Shown here one piece after another: positions 1 to 9,350 of a stretch of DNA of 21,138 nt. The stretch covers positions 1 to 21,138 of the forward strand of contig ONFW01000074.1 of assembly GCA_900317215.1 (NCBI GenBank). The letters are read 5' to 3'. The notes beneath the pieces were generated by a model that saw nothing but the letters and a program-made list of their open reading frames with translations, did no database searches and had not been told where the DNA came from. A program made the translations under genes and the position numbers. This DNA is from an uncultured Eubacteriales bacterium. GTDB lineage: Bacteria; Bacillota; Clostridia; Oscillospirales; Acutalibacteraceae. How positions within the stretch are numbered: the first letter of the stretch is position 1; the number at the start of each line of letters is the position of its first letter.

Positions 1-3000
1 ACATAGTGATTCTTGTAAGAGCCGCACAGTTATAGAACGCCTCCTCACCGATACCTCTCAGGGTGGAGGCCAGTGAAACACCGGTAAGTTGAGTCTTTTC
101 GTTTTTAAAAGCACCATCAGCTATTGTTCTTATTCCGTAACTAACATATGCAGTTCCGGTATCAGAGCCTGTATTTATATAATAATATACATAACCATGC
201 TTATCAGGAATATGATTTATAAAATACGTTGGTATCATCATACCTGTACTGAATCTGTTATCCGCAGCGGTTCCTGTCAGTGCGTAATAACCTACTCTGA
301 GAATATTGGGACCGATATCGAGTGTAAGAAGATTGCTGCAGCGATAGAACGAGTATTCGCCAAGGGTGACTGCATCTGTAAGATCAACACTTGTGAGAGC
401 GGAGCAGCCGTAAAATGCGTAGGGGCCGACTGTTACGATCTTTTCAAGATTTATCTCCTCAAGAGCAGTATTACCGTAGAAGGTATAGCCTCCTATCTCG
501 GTGACCGTCTGCGGAAGGACAATTCCGCTGAGAGAATCAAAGCCATAAGCACATTCATCCACAATAGACGCGATCTTTACGACCTTGTATATCTTTTCAG
601 AGCTTTCGTCCTCATGCTCGCCTGTAGAATTGTTGAGCAGCGTCCTCTTTCCCTTTACCTTTGAGGGTACGGTTAAGACGCCGATGTCTTTGTCTCCGAG
701 ATATCCGGTTATGGTAGCAGTTCCGGCATAGCTTACGCCGTTCTCATTAAACGGCTCCTCTGTCACCATGTAGGTGAAGGGTGCCTGTTCTGCTGAAACA
801 TGAACAGCAAAATAGTCCTTGTAGGTCTTTCCGCTTCGCAGATATCTGACCTCTATGGTCGCATCCATGTCGGTTCCCGGTGCAAAGTCCTCTATGCCCG
901 GAAGCGAAAGCTTCTGGTTGCCGTTCCACAGCTCATAGCCGTTGTCCGGCAGCTTTTCGGTAGTGCCGTCATCATATATGACATAAACGTCAAGCAGCGA
1001 ACGGTCAAGTGTGTTGCTTGTCATAAGCAGGCCGCCCCGCCATACGGCAGATATAGTGGTGACCTTTCTTGCACGCTTGAGCATATTGACCTCTGCAGAG
1101 GTATGCGAAGCCTTTGACTGAACACTCTTGTTATTAGTAAAGACAGCCTCACCCTTAAGAGCTGTAAGACTGATCTCAAAATCGACCGCACCGTTTGATA
1201 CGACGCCGTTCTCAGTCAGAACGGTGATATCAGATATCTCATATCTTTGCACCTCGACCTCAGAGAGCTTGCAGGTTCCCACAGGAACATTGGAGAACAC
1301 AGCCGTCATCTCAGCGTATTCTTCACCTGCCTCCAGATGTGAACTGATATACTCCTCAGAGAAGGTCAGGCTCTTATATGCGGAGTAGCGTTTCTGATAC
1401 ACACTGTCATAGCCCTCGAGCCTGAAAATAAAGGTCGGATTTCCGTGAGCAAACACAACGTCCGCGGTCTTTATCCGTTTTGTGACCTTTATCTCTCCCG
1501 AGGCAGGCTTATCCTCAGCCATAATCTCCTGTATCTTGCCTGCAGAGAGATAGTTCACCGAGAAACGCAGCTTCTCGTCCGAGATACCGTATCCCTCCGG
1601 TGCCTTATCCTCAAGAAGATAGTAGCTGCCCCAGGGGGTATCACCGATCTCCACAATACCGTCTGCTCCGGTCGTCAGTCCGCTTCTCACAAGCTCTCCG
1701 TTGCTTTTATAAAGCGAATATTCAGCATTTCCGAGCCGGATAGAATTATCGTAGATGTCTGTTTTTATCAGACGGACAATACCCTTCAAACGATTATCCT
1801 TAACATTGAATTTAATATAATTCTGTACATGGTTCCTGTCCACCGTAAAGTTGTGCTTTGTTGTGTCAAGCTCATAGCCTGTCGGAGCCTGCAGTTCCTT
1901 AAGATAATAGTCGCCCCACCAGATATCCTCTATCCTGAAGGTACCGTTATCTCCTGTTACATAGGTTATATCGGAGGGCTCGCCGTGGGGATCGACCCGA
2001 ACGTCGTCCGCCTGTCTGAACAAGCCGTAAACAGCTCCTTTTACTACGCTGCCCTCGTCATCCTTCTTTTCCAGCCAGACTCTTCCCTGTTTGCGACTGT
2101 CATAGGCTGAGATCGTTTTCAGAACTATACCTGAGGGCAAGAAATCGTCCGCAGAGATGCTGAACGGTATCGGTTCAGTGTCTATATCATATCCTGTTGC
2201 AGGCGCTTTCTCTACGAAATAATAGCTTCCGAAGGAAAGCCCCTCAGCTGTTGCTTTTCCCTGAGCGTCAGTTATGAAGGTTCCGAGAGAAACATCCTCA
2301 TCATTGAACAGCTCATAGACCGCTCCGCTCACAGGCGTTGATGACTGAGTCCCGTCCTCAAGAGTTTCATATTTTGTAAGCACTGCTGTAGCAGGTATCT
2401 GTGTATCGACCACCTCAAGCTGCAGGCTGCGACCGGAATCATTGGTCGCATTGATCTCAAAATCTATCCTTTTGGCGCTCTCCGGTATAGTAAAGCCCTT
2501 TGGCGCCTTTGTTTCTTCAAGATAGTATGAGCCCCACGGTATTCCCTCAATTACGAGCTCGCCGTCAGCGTTGGTGATATAAACAGTATCGTTATAATAG
2601 CTTCCGTCGGGAAGATGCAGCCTGAACTCAGCACCCTCCAGATACATGTTATGGTCACGGTCCGAGTATTTTATCAGCGAAACCGACGAGGGCTTTCTGA
2701 TATTAGTGACCTCATAGGGGAATACCAGATCAACTGTATCTCCCTGGAGCACCACCTCCATACCCTCCTCGGGTATCTGATATCCTCTCGGAGCTGTTTT
2801 TTCAACAAGCATATATCTGCCGTATGGAATACCCTTTGCCTTTGCAAAGCCGTATCGATCCGTTCTTATGTTTGACCTCACAAGCTCACCGGTATTATAG
2901 TCATGAAGCTCAAATACAGCCCCAGCAAGAAGCTCGTTGCTTTGTGCATCACGCTTTGTAATGGTTATTGTTCCCTTGAAGGGAGTTATTTCAACTGCGA

Positions 3001-6000
3001 CCTTCCTGGTGTATCTTCTATCAATATCTCCGTAAACGCCGTTAACACCAAGGGGTCTGTAATTGACCGCCGCACTGTTGACGGTCTTCATTTTACGTGG
3101 CATTGTCTCGGGATCATATTCCGGAGAGGTCATGTAGATATCAAAGTAAATATACTGACTCTCAGTAAGCGTTGCATCAAGAAAATCCACAGCAATCGTG
3201 CGGACTTTTGAAAGCTGCTCCTGAGTCCAGCCGGACAGATCATCAGGAAGAAGCTTCCATTTTGATGAATCCGTCAGATCAGGGGAAACTGTCATATCCT
3301 CATATTCCTCTGAATAATAGACAACCGGAGTTACGTGAAGGAAGTCTGCAGCCTTTTTCAGATCTATCCCCTTGAAGGTGCCCTTCCATTGTGTCAGCTC
3401 ATCGTCCTCTATAGGATCGACAAACACCATTTTTCCTACGGTATCCTCACTGCCTCTGAACTTTATGCGGTAGGAATATACACTGTTGCCGTAGGTTTCC
3501 GGCACGCCGGTAAAGGTCTGCGTGTTCTCGTCATAATCCGGGATCACATAACCGTTTGACAAACCTGTACGAACAGAAAGCACATTTTCAAGCTGAGCAT
3601 AAGCAGCAACGGTAAAGCTGTAGGTATCAGCCGAAACTGCAGCCGGCTCCTCGGTGTTTCCGTCGCCGTCGATATCAGACCAGATCCCTCCGTCGAGCCT
3701 CTGATTATCCTTGGAGTTCGTATACCATACGTCGTTCTGATCTATCAGAGTCAGGGCGGTGAGTACAAAGGTGTAGGACATTCCCTCGTTAGAGTAGGCA
3801 TAACGCTGATGTATCTCATCAACGTCCGCATACATCGGTATGCCCGAGATAGTAAGAGTATAATCCTTTGTATTGTCCTCAGTATTAATTATCGGTCTGT
3901 CTCCAAGGTCAAAGCTGATCTCAAGATAAGTCCGCTCATTGCCTGCCTGACCTGTCTTGCTGAGAATACGCAGGGAAGCATGCTCCTTCAGAAAGCTCTC
4001 ACTAAGATCAAGTCCTTCAATCGAGAGTTGCTCCATAAGAGCTTCGGAAGTATAATACATCGGCTGAATCCCGAGCTTTTCCGGAATGATAACATATACC
4101 TTAAAGGCGCTGAGCATATTTGTTTCTGCAAGAGAAAATGTATCAGTCACCTGACCGCTCAATAAATACTGGGTCGAAGTATATGAATCGCAGGTAAGCT
4201 CCACCTGCTCCTTTAATGTATTCGGCAGAACGATCACATCGATACAATCCGTCTCACGGTAAACCGGGTAACCGTAAAGCTGAGCATCCTCCTCACGATC
4301 GTATACACCGTTAAAGTCTTCAACACAGAAGTGTCCGCTCGTATCATATCGTTTAAGAAGAAGGAAGGTCCAGAAGATACCGTTATCCAACTGAATATCA
4401 TTGCGGTCGGAATGATAAATGTAGCTTACATCAAGAGGGAAAGAGATAACACTCTCAGACAGATCCAATATCTTGAGGGTCACTCCGACAATATCAGCAT
4501 CTTCAAATTTATAGGTTCGTGCGCTGTTGTCAACGACAACATTTTTATATAGCTCAAAATTCGCGCTTCCCGCTCTCCTGACATAGATCTCGGCATTGTA
4601 TGATCTTGAGCCAAGCGAAAAGCCGTTGATATTTGAAAGGCTGTTGAGTGCAGGCGTTTTTATTTGAGTAAAATGATATTCATTATCCTCAAGCTGACGG
4701 TAGGTGTCAGAGACTGTGAGCACCTGTATCAGATCAAGACCAAGCTCAAAGGAATTGGTGTGGTTGACGTTGTACGAGAAGAACAGTCTTGAGGAATACT
4801 CACGGTTGCCGTTTATTATATTGCTTGAGTTAATGGCTCCGTATGCCTTGCAGTCTTCGCAGTGGTTCTCGGTAAAAGAGTTTTTGATACCATAATTCCG
4901 GATATAGGCACCGTATTGTCCGTCAGGATGATCAAACTCAAAATCCCTCGTATTGATCGTATACTCTCCCCTGACATATATCTCTTCTTCAGTCTCTTCA
5001 TAGTATTTTCCGATACCCTCAAGGTATACGGTGACATTCTTGTTGAGATAAGTGTCATTGGGATATGCCACAATAAAACCAAGCTTCTCACGGGTATCTG
5101 TCTTTTGCCACAGACAGCAGGTCACCCCGTTTATAACTCTGGTCTCCTCTGTTTTCTGATATGATGAGGAAATACCTGTTCTGCCGCGCATATCACACAG
5201 GTTTGCTCCCACAGGTACCCACACATTCCATTTTGTATACAATGGATTCGTTGTTAATGCTCTTGCTCTTTCAGAAACATCGACCTTGAAATTGGAGTAT
5301 CTTACAAAGCGATAATCACTATCTGTCTTTCCGGGGTCTATCAGCCCTTCCACACTCTCTGAGGAATAAAGCCTGGTAGCCGGCGAATAAGTAGAGGAAT
5401 GAGGCTTGAGTGAATAGACATCCTTCACTCTGGTCTGAGAATAGGTGATCTCATTGCTCAGAGTGCTTTCACCCTTTGCCGTGATAAGCTCCGCCTGAAG
5501 GGTCTTTGAAAAATTGTGAAGTGAGTTTCCGGAGCTTATCTTCCAGACTATCTCGAACATACCATCAAATTCAGACTTTTCCATGACCTTATTGTTATTC
5601 AAAAAGCTGAACGTATTGGTCGCGCTGTTGTAATGATAGCTCCAGTCGTACAGCTTATCAATACTTGTCATTTTGTCCGCAGCAATGGCTACAGGCTGTA
5701 TCATCATGTTTCTTCCGGCGTCATTAATGCCCGGAACAGTGATTAGCAGATCGCCCTCGTTATAGGTAGAGAGAGCCTCCTTATTACTGTATGATACTCT
5801 GAGACGTATACACCTGCTCTCTCTGGAGGCTGAATCGTAACGATAATTTGACCCATCCTGGCTTTCACTCCATTTCAGCGACAGTGAAAACCCTCCGTCA
5901 GACGGCGTATCATCTATATCCTCTGCAAGAGCAGGCGATAAGCCGATAAGACCTATTATCAGCGAAAACACAAGTAATATCGCCGCCGTCTTTTTCGCAA

Positions 6001-6037
6001 TATGTATTTTTCTGAAGCTTGTAAAGATTCTGTTCAC
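1..6037 (-). CDS. Giant secreted Cna-B / leucine-rich-repeat surface protein (3' end outside window)
   Basis: One uninterrupted frame of 2012 codons runs from a GTG at 6037 through the left edge, so the C-terminus and any sortase signal are not visible. The GTG follows an in-frame stop and has an AGGTGG site 6 bases upstream. Residues 1-38 form a signal peptide: basic start, hydrophobic core, cleavage after ALA. Residues about 40-1019 are a large extracellular region I cannot assign. From F1020 to about 1515 come five Cna-B (prealbumin-fold) domains, recognised by [VE]EK/EETKAP.GY-type strands (VEKTAPRGY, EETKAPKGF, VEKAPATGY, KELQAPTGY, LEDKAPEGY). The first keeps the Lys (ITKRD), Glu and Asn (VTN) of an isopeptide-forming domain. 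Residues about 1516-1640 form a sixth, divergent domain ending VFTNNK. An Ig-like linker follows, then from about 1815 BspA-type leucine-rich repeats (AFYGCSALTSVDL and similar). It is probably a surface adhesin or scaffold, encoded last of three co-directional genes in the window. The ligand is unknown. Confidence 0.88.
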   Translation of the reverse strand, partial: MNRIFTSFRKIHIAKKTAAILLVFSLIIGLIGLSPALAEDIDDTPSDGGFSLSLKWSESQDGSNYRYDSASRESRCIRLRVSYSNKEALSTYNEGDLLITVPGINDAGRNMMIQPVAIAADKMTSIDKLYDWSYHYNSATNTFSFLNNNKVMEKSEFDGMFEIVWKISSGNSLHNFSKTLQAELITAKGESTLSNEITYSQTRVKDVYSLKPHSSTYSPATRLYSSESVEGLIDPGKTDSDYRFVRYSNFKVDVSERARALTTNPLYTKWNVWVPVGANLCDMRGRTGISSSYQKTEETRVINGVTCCLWQKTDTREKLGFIVAYPNDTYLNKNVTVYLEGIGKYYEETEEEIYVRGEYTINTRDFEFDHPDGQYGAYIRNYGIKNSFTENHCEDCKAYGAINSSNIINGNREYSSRLFFSYNVNHTNSFELGLDLIQVLTVSDTYRQLEDNEYHFTQIKTPALNSLSNINGFSLGSRSYNAEIYVRRAGSANFELYKNVVVDNSARTYKFEDADIVGVTLKILDLSESVISFPLDVSYIYHSDRNDIQLDNGIFWTFLLLKRYDTSGHFCVEDFNGVYDREEDAQLYGYPVYRETDCIDVIVLPNTLKEQVELTCDSYTSTQYLLSGQVTDTFSLAETNMLSAFKVYVIIPEKLGIQPMYYTSEALMEQLSIEGLDLSESFLKEHASLRILSKTGQAGNERTYLEISFDLGDRPIINTEDNTKDYTLTISGIPMYADVDEIHQRYAYSNEGMSYTFVLTALTLIDQNDVWYTNSKDNQRLDGGIWSDIDGDGNTEEPAAVSADTYSFTVAAYAQLENVLSVRTGLSNGYVIPDYDENTQTFTGVPETYGNSVYSYRIKFRGSEDTVGKMVFVDPIEDDELTQWKGTFKGIDLKKAADFLHVTPVVYYSEEYEDMTVSPDLTDSSKWKLLPDDLSGWTQEQLSKVRTIAVDFLDATLTESQYIYFDIYMTSPEYDPETMPRKMKTVNSAAVNYRPLGVNGVYGDIDRRYTRKVAVEITPFKGTITITKRDAQSNELLAGAVFELHDYNTGELVRSNIRTDRYGFAKAKGIPYGRYMLVEKTAPRGYQIPEEGMEVVLQGDTVDLVFPYEVTNIRKPSSVSLIKYSDRDHNMYLEGAEFRLHLPDGSYYNDTVYITNADGELVIEGIPWGSYYLEETKAPKGFTIPESAKRIDFEINATNDSGRSLQLEVVDTQIPATAVLTKYETLEDGTQSSTPVSGAVYELFNDEDVSLGTFITDAQGKATAEGLSFGSYYFVEKAPATGYDIDTEPIPFSISADDFLPSGIVLKTISAYDSRKQGRVWLEKKDDEGSVVKGAVYGLFRQADDVRVDPHGEPSDITYVTGDNGTFRIEDIWWGDYYLKELQAPTGYELDTTKHNFTVDRNHVQNYIKFNVKDNRLKGIVRLIKTDIYDNSIRLGNAEYSLYKSNGELVRSGLTTGADGIVEIGDTPWGSYYLLEDKAPEGYGISDEKLRFSVNYLSAGKIQEIMAEDKPASGEIKVTKRIKTADVVFAHGNPTFIFRLEGYDSVYQKRYSAYKSLTFSEEYISSHLEAGEEYAEMTAVFSNVPVGTCKLSEVEVQRYEISDITVLTENGVVSNGAVDFEISLTALKGEAVFTNNKSVQSKASHTSAEVNMLKRARKVTTISAVWRGGLLMTSNTLDRSLLDVYVIYDDGTTEKLPDNGYELWNGNQKLSLPGIEDFAPGTDMDATIEVRYLRSGKTYKDYFAVHVSAEQAPFTYMVTEEPFNENGVSYAGTATITGYLGDKDIGVLTVPSKVKGKRTLLNNSTGEHEDESSEKIYKVVKIASIVDECAYGFDSLSGIVLPQTVTEIGGYTFYGNTALEEINLEKIVTVGPYAFYGCSALTSVDLTDAVTLGEYSFYRCSNLLTLDIGPNILRVGYYALTGTAADNRFSTGMMIPTYFINHIPDKHGYVYYYINTGSDTGTAYVSYGIRTIADGAFKNEKTQLTGVSLASTLRGIGEEAFYNCAALTRITM

Positions 6038-6052
6038 TCAAGCCCACCTGCC

Positions 6053-6589
6053 TTATTCTTTGTGATACTGCTGCCACTCCGTAAGATACTCGTTTTCGGG
6101 ATGTGGTCCGTCATGGTCCTTATGCTGGATAGCTTCGGCATAAATAGCTATATCAAAATTATACAGATCGATCTCATTACAGTCGTTGGAAATATGAACA
6201 CCGCTGAATGGTGCTGTCTGTGTTTTCTCACCGGGGGCATGAAGGTATTTATAGTAGTAATATCCGTCCTCTTCCTTGACCCAGCAGGTAGTGTCCAAGC
6301 CGGTAAGGGTGCAGAAATCTCCCGCCTTAACGGTCGAATAGTCCGCTCTCATCCTGATAAAGCAGGGAAGATTTCCTTCATTCACGGCAAAGGGCTCCTT
6401 TCTGAAGCTTATGCCCGGGGACAACTGAGCCGGAGGATCAAACTCCTCCTGTATGCTCGTCCTGACCTCTCCTACAGTCATTATATTTGAAACGCCTGTC
6501 TGTGTAATGAGGTAGGAATAAGTAGCGCTGAAGCTGACTGCACATGACAGCAGGCAAAGCAGGATACCGATTATTATTGTTTTTTTCAC
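6053..6589 (-). CDS. SipW-dependent-type (TasA/camelysin-like) small exported protein
   Basis: This 178-residue protein begins with two lysines and a single hydrophobic segment ending in ATYSYLITQTGVSN. That matches the class of signal sequences cut by SipW-type signal peptidases (TasA, CalY), which have a small-residue stretch, TxAxLTDT-like site and NxFTVGxV. Residues 30-38 (NIMTVGEVR) fit the last part. The rest is a short secreted domain with the family pattern of a Pro/Gly turn, a K-x-P-x-x-V-N-x-G segment and an F-I-R-M strand. I prefer the GTG at 6589, because AGGAG lies 8 bases upstream and the result starts directly at the signal. The first in-frame ATG, at 6628, overlaps the previous stop as ATGA and has only a weak ribosome site; using it adds 13 residues. 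The stop lies 15 bases before the giant surface protein, so the two are almost certainly co-translated. It may be a fibre or pilus-like subunit, which is inference; no SipW gene is in the window. Confidence 0.8.
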   Translation of the reverse strand: MKKTIIIGILLCLLSCAVSFSATYSYLITQTGVSNIMTVGEVRTSIQEEFDPPAQLSPGISFRKEPFAVNEGNLPCFIRMRADYSTVKAGDFCTLTGLDTTCWVKEEDGYYYYKYLHAPGEKTQTAPFSGVHISNDCNEIDLYNFDIAIYAEAIQHKDHDGPHPENEYLTEWQQYHKE

Positions 6590-6624
6590 ATCTTTCACTC
6601 CTATCAGACTCATCACAGCCGCTC

Positions 6625-7302
6625 TCATTCTTTATCTGCTGCTTCCTGAAGCTTATACTTTTCAAAAGCGTCCATAGCTCTTTCCTCGTCCGTATCCCCC
6701 TGAACATCAAGTGAATCGGTCTGAATGGCATAAGCATTGACATCGATCATCAGCTCCGAGCCCATTTCAAGCTCACCCTCGAGCATATTAACAAAGGTCA
6801 CAGCCTCAAACAGGGCGCCTGTCGTTTCTCCTTCCTTAAGAGGCCTTTTATATGCATATATCCTTACAGTCCTGTCTTCCTCATCTCTCCGACAGTCGGC
6901 AAGCTCGATCCAGTCGGCGGTATTTGTCTGATAAGAGAAAAGCTCAGTTACAGCAGGTAAACCGACTGTTTCATCATCAGCCCCCACACGCAGCTCCGCC
7001 TTCGGCACGATAACCTCCAGATATGCATACAGATCGTTTCTTCCGTTGTTCTCTATCTTAGGGTCTTTCGGTATTGTGCGCCCCGGATACAGCACTCTTG
7101 CGTAAGGATCGTTATCCAGTGCGTCCCATTTTTCCTCCCTAAGAAGAATACTGACATCGGAAAATGTAAAAATATTGGCCTTTTGCGCCGGAGTATATGT
7201 CAGCATCGACATTGTTACTCCAACCGCCGAGGATATCACTACCATCAGCGCCAGAGTAAGGATAATAATGATTCTGCTTTTTTTGTCTTCATCCCGGTTC
7301 AT
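6625..7302 (-). CDS. SipW-dependent-type exported protein, first gene of the surface operon
   Basis: This 225-residue protein has a charged start (NRDEDKKSR), one hydrophobic helix (residues about 11-30), then SMLTYTPAQKANIFTFSDV. Together these are the TasA/camelysin SipW-type export signature, and a typical beta-strand with Glu follows (SILLREEKW). The middle contains P-G-R-T-I-P-K-D-P-K-I-E-N-N-G followed by D-L-Y-A-Y-L-E-V. This is the family pattern in which an 'N-x-G' turn precedes an exposed strand. An in-frame TAG seven codons upstream leaves ATG 7302 as the only upstream start. A run of six G residues directly abuts that ATG, which is unusual for a ribosome site and leaves the exact start slightly uncertain. 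It is the first gene after the predicted promoter at 7421-7449. The C-terminal 40 residues are charged and acidic. The role is probably structural, at the cell surface or matrix. Confidence 0.8.
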   Translation of the reverse strand: MNRDEDKKSRIIIILTLALMVVISSAVGVTMSMLTYTPAQKANIFTFSDVSILLREEKWDALDNDPYARVLYPGRTIPKDPKIENNGRNDLYAYLEVIVPKAELRVGADDETVGLPAVTELFSYQTNTADWIELADCRRDEEDRTVRIYAYKRPLKEGETTGALFEAVTFVNMLEGELEMGSELMIDVNAYAIQTDSLDVQGDTDEERAMDAFEKYKLQEAADKE

Positions 7303-7420
7303 CCCCCCGTAAGAAGTTAAATACTAAAACCGATCATCTGTCCGGCGAAATGCTGATCTCCGGATCTGCGAACTACTTGATGATCTTGCTGAGTTTCTGT
7401 ATTATGCTCTATAATGCCTT

Positions 7421-7449
7421 ATTATATCACAATTGCATCAATGTGAAAA
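7421..7449 (-). promoter_or_regulatory. Predicted sigma-A promoter of the surface-protein operon
   Basis: On the minus strand TTTTCA (7449-7444) is followed after 17 bases by a perfect TATAAT (7426-7421). The predicted start near 7413 leaves a leader of about 110 bases before the first gene. The -35 box matches 4 of 6 consensus bases and the surroundings are very AT-rich. Confidence 0.55.
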
Positions 7450-7688
7450 AAATCAAAGTTCATAATTATTACTCTATAATTTTCTACAATATAGATACAT
7501 TCAATAAAAATAATCCATTTTTATGATATATGTCGTTTTTTGTCGACTTTATCATCATAACATGAAAGGACAGATAAGTCCATAAACCCCTAAGGTTATG
7601 TGTAAAGCTATTCAACTTTATGTATTTAGAATATCCTTTATCTGTAAAGTTATCAGCTACACACCTGTAAACAAGTTATCGTTCCGAC
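7450..7688. other. Non-coding AT-rich intergenic stretch
   Basis: No gene is supported here. A short motif occurs three times on the plus strand: TGTAAAGCTAT at 7601, TGTAAAGTTATC at 7643 and TGTAAACAAGTTATC at 7666. An imperfect inverted repeat (CATAAACC / GGTTATG) lies at 7581-7600. These could be operator sites for the surface operon, which reads away to the left, but the evidence is weak. The rest is AT-rich sequence with no recognisable RNA. Confidence 0.3.
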
Positions 7689-7720
7689 AAAAACGCCCGC
7701 TGACAATACGTCAACGGGCG
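7689..7720 (-). terminator. Intrinsic terminator of putP
   Basis: On the minus strand the arms CGCCCG (7720-7715) and CGGGCG (7699-7694) enclose an inner TGAC/GTCA pairing. A run of five T (7693-7689) follows. It starts about 20 bases after the putP stop. Confidence 0.9.
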
Positions 7721-7738
7721 ATAATGCTTTATTGCTCA

Positions 7739-9220
7739 TCAGTCGGTGTAACTGACCGCCTTATCAAAGAGCTCATCGACCTCCTTTGAGGGCTTCTTAG
7801 CAATAAGAGTTACCACAACAGCAGCGATCATACCTGCTATGAATCCCGGGAGAAGCTCATAAACGCCTGTGTTATATACAACGGCATCCTTGGTATTAAA
7901 GAGTATCAGCCAGCAGATATCCGCAACAGCGCCAACCGAAATACCTGCTATTGCTCCCGCAAAGCTGAAACGCTTCCAGAACAGACTGAGTATTATTGTG
8001 GGAGCCAGAGCCGCTCCGAAAAGTCCCCATGCATTTGACACAAGATCCATTATAGAGCCTGAGGAGGGGTTGAGTGCGATAAGCAGGGCTATTACGGCTA
8101 TTACGAGAACAACTATCCTACCTGCCCACTGCATCTCCTTGTCACTTGCCTTATTTTTCCTGATAACAGGCTTGTAAAGGTCACTGGCAAAGGACGAGGA
8201 CGCAGAGAGGAGCTGACTGTCCGCTGTACTCATGGAAGCCGCAAGAACTGCCGAAAGAAGTATGCCGGAGATAATGCCCGGGAAGATCTCTCTCACCATC
8301 TTGATGAATACGAGGTTGTTATCCGCAACAGACTGATCCTCACCGAGATAAAGAAGTCCGAACAGACCCACTGCAACAGCGCAGAGAAGCACAAGGAAGG
8401 TCCATGAAATACCGATTATTGCAGACTTCTTCATGTCCTTTTGTGAGCGCATCGACATAAAGCGGATTATGATGTGAGGCATTCCGAAATATCCAAGTCC
8501 CCATGCAAGACCTGATACGATCTCTCTCCAGTCGGTAAAGGCGTTCCAGAAGTCAGGCTTTGCCGCCGTAAGCGTCTCAAGCTGGGACATATCGACCATT
8601 GTTGCTGCAAAGATAGGAGCCATCATGAGTCCGCCTAAAATGAGCAGTCCCTGGAAGAAGTCTGTCCAGCACACCGCAGAGAACCCTCCGAGGAAGGTAT
8701 AACCCACGATTATGCAAGCTGCGATTATCATTGCAACGGTCGTATCTATTCCGAGGGCGGTATTGAACAGCTTTCCGCAGGCAACAAGACTTGATGCGGA
8801 ATATATAGTGTAGGCAATGAGGAAGACCACCGCGCAGATTATCTGAAGCGCATTGGATCTTTCAAGAAAACGGTTTTTCAGATACTGAGGGATAGTGATA
8901 GAATCGTTGCATACAATAGAAAAGCGGCGCAAACGGGGAGCTTCCAGAAGCCAGCTAAGAGCATAACCGATGATAAGACCTATCGGTATCCAGATCTGAC
9001 CAAGACCAGAAGCATAGATAGCCGTGGGCAGGCCCATCAGCACCCATGCGCTCATATCAGAGGCACCGGCGGACAGCGCAGTTACCCATGGACCCATTTG
9101 TCTTCCGCCGAGAAAATAGGATTTTTCTCCTCCGCTCTTATTCTTTACAAAGAAGAACACACCTATACCAAGCATGAATGCAAGATATACGATAAATACA
9201 ATAATTTCAGACCAATCCAA
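7739..9220 (-). CDS. putP: Sodium/proline symporter
   Basis: This 493-residue integral membrane protein of the sodium:solute symporter family (SSS, LeuT fold, about 13 membrane helices) imports proline with Na+. Family marks include S-Y-F-L-G-G-R after the first helix, the helix-2 segment GASDMSAWVLMGLPTA, R-L-R-R-F followed by T-I-P-Q-Y-L, C-W-T-D-F-F-Q-G, and S-T-A-D-S-Q-L-L in helix 8, where PutP has its Na+-binding Ser/Thr pair. The length matches PutP (about 500). I chose TTG at 9220 because a perfect AGGAGG lies 7 bases upstream. A second in-frame TTG at 9259 would add 13 polar residues but has no ribosome site. It stands alone, with its own promoter and terminator. Proline could serve as osmolyte or nutrient. 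A related SSS substrate cannot be fully excluded, though the overall match is to PutP. Confidence 0.9.
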   Translation of the reverse strand: MDWSEIIVFIVYLAFMLGIGVFFFVKNKSGGEKSYFLGGRQMGPWVTALSAGASDMSAWVLMGLPTAIYASGLGQIWIPIGLIIGYALSWLLEAPRLRRFSIVCNDSITIPQYLKNRFLERSNALQIICAVVFLIAYTIYSASSLVACGKLFNTALGIDTTVAMIIAACIIVGYTFLGGFSAVCWTDFFQGLLILGGLMMAPIFAATMVDMSQLETLTAAKPDFWNAFTDWREIVSGLAWGLGYFGMPHIIIRFMSMRSQKDMKKSAIIGISWTFLVLLCAVAVGLFGLLYLGEDQSVADNNLVFIKMVREIFPGIISGILLSAVLAASMSTADSQLLSASSSFASDLYKPVIRKNKASDKEMQWAGRIVVLVIAVIALLIALNPSSGSIMDLVSNAWGLFGAALAPTIILSLFWKRFSFAGAIAGISVGAVADICWLILFNTKDAVVYNTGVYELLPGFIAGMIAAVVVTLIAKKPSKEVDELFDKAVSYTD

Positions 9221-9227
9221 AATAAGA

Positions 9228-9233
9228 CCTCCT
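9228..9233 (-). promoter_or_regulatory. Ribosome binding site that fixes the TTG start of putP
   Basis: AGGAGG on the minus strand lies 7 bases upstream of TTG 9220. The alternative TTG at 9259 is preceded by no Shine-Dalgarno sequence, so this site decides the start. Confidence 0.8.
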
Positions 9234-9288
9234 GTATTTTTGTTTTTCTGTTCCTGCAAAGAATACTGTTTTGCAAAAACCGATTTAG

Positions 9289-9317
9289 ATTATATCATAT
9301 ATAACAAAAGATGTAAA
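9289..9317 (-). promoter_or_regulatory. Predicted sigma-A promoter of putP
   Basis: On the minus strand TTTACA (9317-9312, 5 of 6 consensus) is followed after exactly 17 bases by a perfect TATAAT (9294-9289). The predicted start near 9281 gives a leader of about 60 bases to the TTG at 9220. Confidence 0.8.
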
Positions 9318-9350
9318 CATTTATAATTGATTTTTTATCCTATTTACTGT

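Noticed and set aside
89..664. Plus-strand open frame of 191 codons, and several others over 800-5200
   Set aside because: All lie antisense to the single minus-strand frame of the giant surface protein, which has recognisable Cna-B and leucine-rich repeats. Their translations have no family features and no ribosome sites.
9221..9259. TTG at 9259 as start of putP
   Set aside because: It has no Shine-Dalgarno site and adds a polar extension. TTG 9220 has a perfect AGGAGG at 7 bases.
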